A program made the position numbers and the translations under genes. 11,475 bases of DNA from Clostridium sp. UBA6758. GTDB lineage: Bacteria; Bacillota; Clostridia; Clostridiales; Clostridiaceae. Location: NCBI GenBank assembly GCA_002453475.1, contig DKGY01000045.1:1-11475 (forward strand), given 5' to 3'. Positions within the stretch are counted from its first letter, which is position 1; each line of letters begins with the position of its first letter. Positions 7,333 through 11,475 of the stretch are shown here, in pieces. Under the pieces are notes generated by a model. That model had not been told where the DNA came from. It ran no database searches and saw only the letters and a list, made by a program, of their open reading frames with translations.

Positions 7333-7341
7333 ATAATAGCA
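7333..7341 (-). promoter_or_regulatory. Extended -10 promoter for the GNAT/kinase cluster
   Basis: On the minus strand this reads TGCTATTAT, with the TG extension. It sits just past the end of repeat 7351-7482, in the same relative place as the promoters by the repeats at 8110 and 9411. No clear -35. Confidence 0.45.
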
Positions 7342-7350
7342 TATATTCCA

Positions 7351-7482
7351 AAACTACACTATTCAATTTTCAAAGATAATTATATAAGAATGTAGTGTCG
7401 TACTACCCCTTGGTTATTTCGCTATTTTCTTGAATTACGCATTAAAAAATACCGTATATTCATTTTGAATAGTACGGTATTT
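7351..7482 (-). repeat. Intergenic repeat, type A interior, full length
   Basis: From left to right it contains the conserved end CTATTCAATTTTCAAAGA, a small hairpin GTAGTGTCGTACTAC (7392-7406), the block GGTTATTTCGCTATTT, and the terminator hairpin. It is nearly identical to 10188-10323 over the first two thirds. It sits between the Nudix gene ending at 7557 and the GNAT starting at 7195. Confidence 0.9.
7441..7482 (-). terminator. Terminator hairpin for the Nudix gene, part of the repeat
   Basis: The arms AAATACCGTATATTCA (7447-7462) and TGAATAGTACGGTATTT (7466-7482) pair with one bulge. The minus-strand RNA continues with a U-rich run (TTTTTTAAT), which gives a leftward terminator. Confidence 0.8.
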
Positions 7483-7556
7483 CACTACTATAATATATTA
7501 AGTTTGCTCTTTTAATCTCCCCTACAAATTGGAAGTTGTCGGGCTTTGTAGTATGC

Positions 7557-7997
7557 TCATTTTGTTGATTGCCACTTTCGCTCTGCAATAGAAAAACAAT
7601 CCCGTAGTATTGGATAAGTTAATTGATCCGGCAAACAATCGAACAATCCTATTTTTCCCATCTCACTGTAATTTGGCAAATCACCTATATTCTGTACAAT
7701 TGCAAAATACACTTGCCCATTTCCTTTGAAATGCCAACCATTCTGTATACCGTTTATATAATAATCACATAATGATTCAATAATAAATTCAACAGCTCCG
7801 GTTTCTTCATAGAGTTCTCTTTTTGCAGCCTCTAACGGTGTTTCACCAAGTTCAATATGACCACTGGGATGTTCCCATGTATCTCTTTCTTTATGCATAC
7901 AAAATATCCATTTTCCATTATATATTGCCATTATATCAGCTGAAAAGTAATCCCCAAGTGTATTAAAAGGATAAATTTTAATTTCTATTATACTCAC
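7557..7997 (-). CDS. Nudix hydrolase (unusual start region)
   Basis: This Nudix hydrolase would cleave a nucleoside diphosphate linked to a moiety X. With the GTG at 7997 it is 146 aa. The Nudix box is complete at residues 46-68 (G, five residues, E, seven residues, RELYEETGA), preceded by WEHPSGHIE. The start is uncertain. The only strong ribosome-binding site, GGAGG at 7997-8001, overlaps that GTG and is placed for initiation at ATA codons at 7989-7991 or 7986-7988. In relatives, as I recall them, the protein begins M-x-EIK-x-YPF, which puts the start at the ATA at 7986-7988. A TTG at 8057 would extend the frame without a good site. The gene may therefore use a poor start codon or carry a start mutation. 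It is bounded by repeats at 7351 and 8110. Confidence 0.85.
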   Translation of the reverse strand: MSIIEIKIYPFNTLGDYFSADIMAIYNGKWIFCMHKERDTWEHPSGHIELGETPLEAAKRELYEETGAVEFIIESLCDYYINGIQNGWHFKGNGQVYFAIVQNIGDLPNYSEMGKIGLFDCLPDQLTYPILRDCFSIAERKWQSTK

Positions 7998-8001
7998 CTC
8001 C
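7997..8001 (-). promoter_or_regulatory. Ribosome-binding site pointing at an ATA codon
   Basis: GGAGG on the minus strand is followed after eight bases by ATA (7986-7988) and after five bases by another ATA (7989-7991), not by ATG. It decides how the Nudix start should be read. Confidence 0.6.
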
Positions 8002-8092
8002 AAACCTAATACAACTAATCTTCTCAACAAATTCCTATTTATCGAGCTGTTTATCAATCAACTGGCTCGTATAATAATAGAATTATGAGTTA

Positions 8093-8101
8093 ATTGTAAC
8101 A
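8093..8101 (-). promoter_or_regulatory. Extended -10 promoter for the first Nudix gene
   Basis: The minus strand reads TGTTACAAT. It lies just past the end of repeat 8110-8239, within a 20-base block (8096-8115) repeated exactly at 8806-8825 in front of the other Nudix gene. Confidence 0.45.
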
Positions 8102-8109
8102 TATTTTGT

Positions 8110-8239
8110 AAATACTGTGCTATTCAATTTTCAAAGAACAAATTTTCTTAACTAATTCGCAATATCTACAAATTGCATAATATCTTTGAATTATGATATA
8201 AAAATACCGTAAAATTCACCTCTGAATAATACGGTATTT
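8110..8239 (-). repeat. Intergenic repeat, type B interior, full length
   Basis: The ends match the other copies (CTATTCAATTTTCAAAGA on the left, AATACC/GGTATT hairpin on the right), but the interior is different. It has a small hairpin GCAAT/ATTGC (8159-8163, 8172-8176), and TTCAAAGA near the left end is complemented by TCTTTGAA near 8183-8190. It is identical to 9456-9518 over 63 bases (8156-8218). Confidence 0.9.
8197..8239 (-). terminator. Terminator hairpin for the second Nudix gene, part of the repeat
   Basis: The arms are 8202-8218 and 8223-8239, 15 of 17 positions paired with a tandem U-U mismatch in the minus-strand RNA, and a 4-base loop. A run ATTTTTATA follows on the minus strand. 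Confidence 0.8.
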
Positions 8240-8291
8240 TTATAAATTATTCGATTTTATTTTTAGGGAGCTATTTATATCTTTTACAGCT

Positions 8292-8750
8292 TTACATTTC
8301 AATTACTTCACTATATTGAATGTCATTTCTATAATTATCAAGAACTATTTTTCTGATATCAATAATTTCATTTGGAAGATCATCTATTTTAAACCATCTC
8401 AATTCTGAGCATTTATCTGGTTCTATGATTTTAGGTATACCATGATACTTATTAACGACAAAATAAATATCATAATAAGTCCTTCCTCCATTGTTGCTAA
8501 CACGATGAGATAGATGAACAAAAGATAAATCTTTAATTTTCACATCAATCCCTAACTCTTCTGCACATTCTCTTACAACAGCCATTTTAGCCGTTTCACC
8601 TTCATCCACATGTCCACTTGCTGCTATATCCCACTTCCCATCTTGATAACCAGTATTTTTTCTACGATGCAATAAAATTTGTATAGTATCATCCTTCTCC
8701 TGTAAAATAATTGGGAATATTGCTGATAATGACTTATAATGTTTTCCCAT
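8292..8750 (-). CDS. Nudix hydrolase
   Basis: This is a 152-aa Nudix hydrolase. The start is ATG 8750, with GAGGTG immediately upstream. The Nudix box is intact at residues 46-68 (GHVDEGE, then RECAEELGI), so the metal-binding glutamates are present. The NTGYQDGKWDIAASGHVDEGE region is typical of the MutT-like proteins that follow an HRRKNTGY motif. The reaction is hydrolysis of a nucleotide diphosphate derivative; the specific substrate cannot be read from the sequence. It differs strongly from the Nudix protein at 7557, so the two are not recent duplicates even though they share a promoter block. The GyrI-like gene lies 101 bases upstream with only a reduced repeat arm between, so read-through is possible. 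Confidence 0.93.
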   Translation of the reverse strand: MGKHYKSLSAIFPIILQEKDDTIQILLHRRKNTGYQDGKWDIAASGHVDEGETAKMAVVRECAEELGIDVKIKDLSFVHLSHRVSNNGGRTYYDIYFVVNKYHGIPKIIEPDKCSELRWFKIDDLPNEIIDIRKIVLDNYRNDIQYSEVIEM

Positions 8751-8802
8751 TTTTCACCTCTACAAATTATTAATAGTTTCTTAAATATAAACCCATAGAT
8801 AT

Positions 8803-8811
8803 ATGGTAACA
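8803..8811 (-). promoter_or_regulatory. Weak extended -10 promoter for the second Nudix gene
   Basis: The minus strand reads TGTTACCAT within the 20-base block 8806-8825 (GTAACATATTTTGTAAATAC), which is identical to 8096-8115. The -10 is further from consensus than at 8093. Confidence 0.35.
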
Positions 8812-8819
8812 TATTTTGT

Positions 8820-8833
8820 AAATACCGTATTAT
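8820..8833. repeat. Reduced copy of the repeat-family arm
   Basis: AAATACCGTATTAT matches one hairpin arm of the large repeats and joins the same promoter block as the repeat at 8110. The partner arm and interior are missing, so no terminator forms between the GyrI-like and Nudix genes. Confidence 0.65.
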
Positions 8834-8851
8834 CTATCCTTATAATTTTCA

Positions 8852-9337
8852 TTACAAGTTGGAGGGTGATTTTAATTTAATCGGTATAAACGCTTCCATT
8901 TGTGCCCATCCTTGTGCTTTTATAATCTCTGGTGGTGTAATAATATGTCCCATAGCATAATGATTTTGACGGATATCTAGTTCGAAAATATCAGAATTCT
9001 TAATATATTCCAAGGCTTGATTATATAACTTACCACGTGTTTCTTCATCTCCATCTTTGAAGAAATAAGTTACATAGTACCCGCCTTCAAAATCAACAAC
9101 TTCGTTACTGCCATCATCCATATCATCACTCAATGCCCACCACCATACTAGGCCTTGTTTTTCTTCATCAAAACATAAAAAATCTCTGGGCATAAAACTA
9201 TCTCGTTCAGATAGATTAATTGCAGAAAAATACCTATTGAACTTCCCTAAAATACCATTAGGGGAAAAGTTATATTCTTTATCTATCCCAGATGACGCTG
9301 CTTTGAACGGTGGCAATGATATTATTCTAAAATCCAT
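8852..9337 (-). CDS. GyrI-like / AraC-effector-type small-molecule-binding protein
   Basis: This 161-aa stand-alone ligand-binding domain is of the GyrI/SOUL fold (AraC effector-binding type). The start is ATG 9337, with AGGAGG seven bases upstream. Supporting features are the opening FRIISLPPFKAASSG, which matches the first strand of this family, the central WWWALSDDMD and GGYYVTYFF segments, and the closing strand QMEAFIPIKLK. There is no helix-turn-helix, so it is not a regulator by itself. Stand-alone members bind or hydrolyse small compounds or inhibit gyrase; which applies here is unknown. It has its own promoter near 9394 and lies between repeat 9411-9537 and the second Nudix gene. Confidence 0.75.
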   Translation of the reverse strand: MDFRIISLPPFKAASSGIDKEYNFSPNGILGKFNRYFSAINLSERDSFMPRDFLCFDEEKQGLVWWWALSDDMDDGSNEVVDFEGGYYVTYFFKDGDEETRGKLYNQALEYIKNSDIFELDIRQNHYAMGHIITPPEIIKAQGWAQMEAFIPIKLKSPSNL

Positions 9338-9393
9338 AAAAATACCTCCTGTTATTTTTTATCAACTGATTTAAACACGCTTACTTTGACCAT

Positions 9394-9402
9394 ATTATAA
9401 CA
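9394..9402 (-). promoter_or_regulatory. Extended -10 promoter for the GyrI-like gene
   Basis: The minus strand reads TGTTATAAT, a perfect extended -10, directly past the end of repeat 9411-9537 and about 55 bases upstream of the start codon. Confidence 0.55.
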
Positions 9403-9410
9403 TATTTCCC

Positions 9411-9537
9411 AACACCGTACTATTCAATTTTCAAAGATCAATATGTCTTAATTAGTTCGCAATATCTACAAATTGCATAATATCTTTGAATTATGATATA
9501 AAAATACCGTAAAATTCATTTGAATAATACGGCATTT
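9411..9537 (-). repeat. Intergenic repeat, type B interior, full length
   Basis: This is colinear without gaps with the copy at 8110 at an offset of exactly 1300 bases; 9456-9518 is identical to 8156-8218. The left end reads ACCGTACTATTCAATTTTC. The right hairpin arm has GGCATTT in place of GGTATTT, which still pairs as G-U in the minus-strand RNA. Confidence 0.9.
9498..9537 (-). terminator. Terminator hairpin for the secreted-protein gene, part of the repeat
   Basis: The arms are 9502-9518 and 9521-9537 with a 2-base gap that would open into a slightly larger loop. The U-run ATTTTTATA follows on the minus strand. Confidence 0.78.
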
Positions 9538-9597
9538 AAATTGATATTTTATATAATTAAGTCTACTATTTACCTTTTCCCAAAAGTGCAGTTGCCT

Positions 9598-10101
9598 TTA
9601 CTTTCCAATAAATGTTACAGATCCATTATCTCCATTATAAGGTGGTGCTCCTTTAACTGTTACATAACAAATTATTAGTTTATACTCTCCCCCTTTAGGA
9701 ATATCTTGGCTAAAAGTTAATACAAATGTTTTTGCTGAACCATCTTTGGAATTAATTTTAACTAAATTATTAGTAAGTGAATTATTTTTATTCACCTTAT
9801 CATTTTTACCAAGAGTAGCTATATATTGGGGTTTAACATTCTTTGTATCTTGAACCCAGTAATTAGTTGCTTTTGTTCCCAAATCCATATCGACATCCAT
9901 GTCATAGCTTATTTGAATTTGATTAGGGGAGATTTGTTCAACCTTCACTAGTTTAGGAATCGGAAACTCTTTACTATTGATATCCACTAAAGAATTAGTA
10001 GACCCCTCAATAAAATATTCAGCACTTGCTTCACTACACCAAAGCCACTGTGACATCATTAAAGTACATACAACTAAAAAACAACTTAAATATTTTTTCA
10101 T
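9598..10101 (-). CDS. Secreted protein with Ig-like (SbsA/Big_5-type) domain
   Basis: This is a 167-aa exported protein. The start is ATG 10101 behind AGGAGG with five bases of spacing. A Sec signal peptide is clear: KK at 2-3, hydrophobic core 5-22, and a probable cleavage site after ASA at residue 27. There is no lipobox and no sortase motif, so it is released or held non-covalently. Residues 50-165 have the strand pattern of bacterial Ig-like domains (VKVEQISPNQIQISYDMDVD, NYWVQDTKN, FVLTFSQDIPKGGEYKLII, and closing GSVTFIGK). This family assignment is by eye. Such domains usually serve as adhesion or spacer modules in larger proteins; a stand-alone copy is less common. The function is unknown. 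It is transcribed alone between repeats at 9411 and 10188. Confidence 0.82.
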   Translation of the reverse strand: MKKYLSCFLVVCTLMMSQWLWCSEASAEYFIEGSTNSLVDINSKEFPIPKLVKVEQISPNQIQISYDMDVDMDLGTKATNYWVQDTKNVKPQYIATLGKNDKVNKNNSLTNNLVKINSKDGSAKTFVLTFSQDIPKGGEYKLIICYVTVKGAPPYNGDNGSVTFIGK

Positions 10102-10160
10102 AATTACCTCCTAATTATATCTAATTATTGTTGCAAAATTATCTTTCCCCAAATTCATTA

Positions 10161-10189
10161 GATATATTAATCCAGAATAATTTATTCAA
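10161..10189 (-). promoter_or_regulatory. Sigma-A-type promoter for the secreted-protein gene
   Basis: On the minus strand TTGAAT (10184-10189) and TATATC (10161-10166) are separated by 17 bases. The -35 overlaps the end of repeat 10188-10323. Confidence 0.45.
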
Positions 10190-10323
10190 AACCATACTAC
10201 TCAATTTTCAAAGATTAATTATATAAGAATGTAGTGTTGTACTACCTCCTGGTTATTTCGCTATTTGATTGTAATACAACATAAAAACACCCCAAAATTC
10301 AAATCATGAATAATGAGGTGTTT
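10188..10323 (-). repeat. Intergenic repeat, type A interior, full length
   Basis: This is nearly identical to 7351-7482 from the left end (CTACTCAATTTTCAAAGA) through GGTTATTTCGCTATTT, including the GTAGT/ACTAC mini-hairpin. The terminator arms differ in sequence but still pair: AAACACC with GGTGTTT in place of AAATACC with GGTATTT. Confidence 0.9.
10281..10323 (-). terminator. Hairpin with compensatory changes, part of the repeat
   Basis: The arms 10285-10301 and 10307-10323 form 15 pairs in the minus-strand RNA, including one G-U. A run TTTTTAT follows. It lies downstream of a separate terminator for the OsmC-like gene, so it acts as a second stop. Confidence 0.78.
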
Positions 10324-10383
10324 AAGTAAATTGTTTGTTTTTTAGTTGTGAAATGAAAATTACTGTTGATAAACAATTTATAA

Positions 10384-10417
10384 AAAGTGTATTACTCTTC
10401 ATAAAATTGTACACTTT
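10384..10417 (-). terminator. Terminator abutting the OsmC-like gene
   Basis: AAAGTGTA and TACACTTT (10384-10391 and 10410-10417) form an 8-bp stem with an 18-base loop directly after the stop codon, and a TTTTTA run follows on the minus strand. It is unrelated in sequence to the repeat hairpins. Confidence 0.55.
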
Positions 10418-10840
10418 CTATTTTTTATTTGCAGATATCTTATACTCACAGCTTATGTCAACATTATTCTTTACCATGTTCCAAACAGGACATAACGACT
10501 CTTCCATTAGTTTTATGGTACTTTCAATTTCATCAGTCTGTACGTCTTTTGATGCAATTTCAAATATTAAATGTATACTTTTAAAATATGTAGGATAGGT
10601 TGCTCTTCTTTCACCTGAAGCAATTACTTTTAATTCAGATACATTTTTGTTCATCTTCCTAAGCAATAAAGCTAAGGTCATCCCACTGCAGGTTGCCAGA
10701 CTCATAAGAAATAGCTCAAGTGGAGTATACCCCTCACCATCAACAGAATCAATAATTATCTCATTATTATAACGTGATACCCCTGAAAACTTTACCTTGT
10801 CATTTATCAGATCCGCTGTTACTGTCAAATTATTGTTCAA
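10418..10840 (-). CDS. OsmC-family peroxide-response protein
   Basis: This 140-aa OsmC/Ohr superfamily protein is expected to be a dimeric cytoplasmic thiol-dependent peroxidase or a related protein. Initiation is at TTG 10840, supported by AGGAGG seven bases upstream; no ATG is near the N-terminus. Both family cysteines are present: C51 in SLATCSGMT and C117 in ESLCPVWNM, with the helix GYTPLELFLMSLATC before the first. Active members reduce hydroperoxides through this cysteine pair. The sequence looks closer to the YhfA-type OsmC branch than to Ohr, which is a judgement by eye. It lies 73 bases downstream of the methyltransferase gene and may be read with it, and it ends in its own terminator. 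Confidence 0.92.
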   Translation of the reverse strand: MNNNLTVTADLINDKVKFSGVSRYNNEIIIDSVDGEGYTPLELFLMSLATCSGMTLALLLRKMNKNVSELKVIASGERRATYPTYFKSIHLIFEIASKDVQTDEIESTIKLMEESLCPVWNMVKNNVDISCEYKISANKK

Positions 10841-10913
10841 AATAAAACCTCCTAAAATTTCGTTTATACTATTTGAGAATATTTCATAAATTACTACTAT
10901 TCTACATTATATA

Positions 10914-11475
10914 TTAGTAATTATAATATAATTTTTCACCAAAGGCATATAAAACAAACTTTGTATGAGGTATGCCTTCTACTTCTTTCATTTCTCTAAG
11001 TTTTTCAAAAACTTCTGATTTAAAATCTTCTAGCACATCTTTTGGTATCTTTTCTAGTGTTCTTATAGCGCCATGAGTCCAAAGTTTATCCCACCATTCT
11101 TGTTCATCTTTGTATATAAAAACTTTTTCTTCACTTATAACTTGTATGTTTTTAAATCCAGCTTGATTCAAAATTTTATACAAACCTTCTTCTGTATCAA
11201 ATTCAGGAATATCCTCTGCTTGATATTCATCTAGCTCATCTTCAGATACAAGTAAATATTTATCAAATAATTCATTTAACCACATAAATTTTTCATCTTT
11301 TTTTCTAAGAAATGTAGTGAATGAGAGTCGACCACCATTTTTTAGCACTCTCATGAATTCATGAAAGGCAACTTTATAATTTGGTAAGAAGAATACTCCA
11401 AATCCACAGAGTATATGCTGAAAAGTTTCATTTGCAAATTTTAATTTTTCAGCATCCATTACCATTACATGTACA
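10914..11475 (-). CDS. SAM-dependent methyltransferase, C-terminal part
   Basis: This is the 186-residue tail of a class I SAM-dependent methyltransferase; the frame is open to the right edge, so the start and the glycine-rich SAM motif I lie outside. The visible part begins at the acidic motif (VMVMDAEKLKF, as in ...DA..L.F), followed by motif IV-like ETFQHILCGFGVFFLPN and the strand VLKNGGRLSFTTF. This is the order of UbiE/Methyltransf_11 proteins. An apparent ATG at 11465 is internal to the fold and should not be taken as the start. The C-terminal 110 residues, rich in charged residues, form a helical cap that would bind the substrate. The substrate is unknown. Confidence 0.88.
   Translation of the reverse strand, partial: VHVMVMDAEKLKFANETFQHILCGFGVFFLPNYKVAFHEFMRVLKNGGRLSFTTFLRKKDEKFMWLNELFDKYLLVSEDELDEYQAEDIPEFDTEEGLYKILNQAGFKNIQVISEEKVFIYKDEQEWWDKLWTHGAIRTLEKIPKDVLEDFKSEVFEKLREMKEVEGIPHTKFVLYAFGEKLYYNY

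Larger units (their letters stand above)
7196..7556. other. Intergenic stretch with full repeat
   Basis: These 361 bases hold a full repeat (7351-7482) with the terminator of the Nudix gene, the promoter of the GNAT cluster (7333-7341), and a leader of about 130 bases in which I see no further structure. Confidence 0.6.
10102..10417. other. Intergenic stretch with full repeat and two terminators
   Basis: These 316 bases hold a terminator at the end of the OsmC-like gene (10384-10417), the repeat 10188-10323 with a second hairpin, and a promoter for the secreted protein at 10161-10189. Confidence 0.65.

Noticed and set aside
8624..8812. Minus-strand frame overlapping the start of the second Nudix gene
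   Set aside because: It is out of frame with the Nudix gene, its second half is the shifted Nudix sequence, and it has no ribosome-binding site.
7351..10323. Repeats as integron attC sites
   Set aside because: The array layout fits, but I could not find the paired RYYYAAC/GTTRRRY core sites at the repeat boundaries, and no integrase is in the window.
7351..10323. CRISPR array
   Set aside because: The repeats are about 130 bases and separated by whole genes, not by short uniform spacers.
10335..10598. Plus-strand open frame opposite the OsmC-like gene
   Set aside because: It overlaps the terminators and the 3' part of a clear OsmC gene; its composition is that of an antisense shadow.

Overview
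The window is AT-rich, every convincing gene lies on the minus strand, and most starts sit behind strong AGGAGG-type ribosome-binding sites with occasional GTG or TTG starts. Together with the gene families present, this points to a low-GC Firmicute, most likely a Clostridium-like organism. This is accessory chromosome: small, mostly single-domain genes, no rRNA, tRNA, CRISPR or intact transposase.

Reading in the direction of transcription (high to low coordinates), the window opens with the tail of a SAM-dependent methyltransferase (10914-11475, cut by the edge) and an OsmC-like protein (10418-10840). A secreted Ig-fold-like protein (9598-10101), a GyrI-like ligand-binding protein (8852-9337) and two Nudix hydrolases (8292-8750; 7557-about 7997) follow. 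Next is a three-gene cluster: GNAT acetyltransferase, P-loop kinase with an extra beta-rich C-terminal domain, and a second GNAT (7195-5233). After a 555-base stretch with a large inverted repeat and a probable gene remnant come an APH-family kinase-like protein, a small membrane-anchored protein and a HAD phosphatase (4677-2630). The window ends with a HAD phosphatase/uridine-kinase-like fusion (2220-925) and a response regulator cut by the left edge (599-1).

The most distinctive feature is a family of about 130-base intergenic repeats at 2457-2549 (left-truncated), 7351-7482, 8110-8239, 9411-9537 and 10188-10323. Each carries a terminator-like hairpin with the U-run on the minus strand at the end facing the preceding gene. 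The other end has a conserved segment reading CTTTGAAAATTGAATAG on the coding strand, and a promoter for the next gene lies at or just beyond it. Two reduced copies of the arm lie at 6751-6764 and 8820-8833. The hairpin arms show compensatory changes between copies. The interior exists in two versions: one shared by 7351, 10188 and 2457, the other by 8110 and 9411. The layout is gene-repeat-gene-repeat, all in one orientation, so it looks like a cassette array. I saw no integrase and no integron-type attC core, so the mechanism is open.

Functionally the set is a mix of nucleotide/phosphate house-cleaning enzymes (two Nudix, two HAD, two small-molecule kinase-like P-loop proteins, one APH-like kinase), acetyltransferases and single stress or ligand-binding proteins. 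No obvious multi-gene pathway links them; each transcription unit appears largely self-contained.
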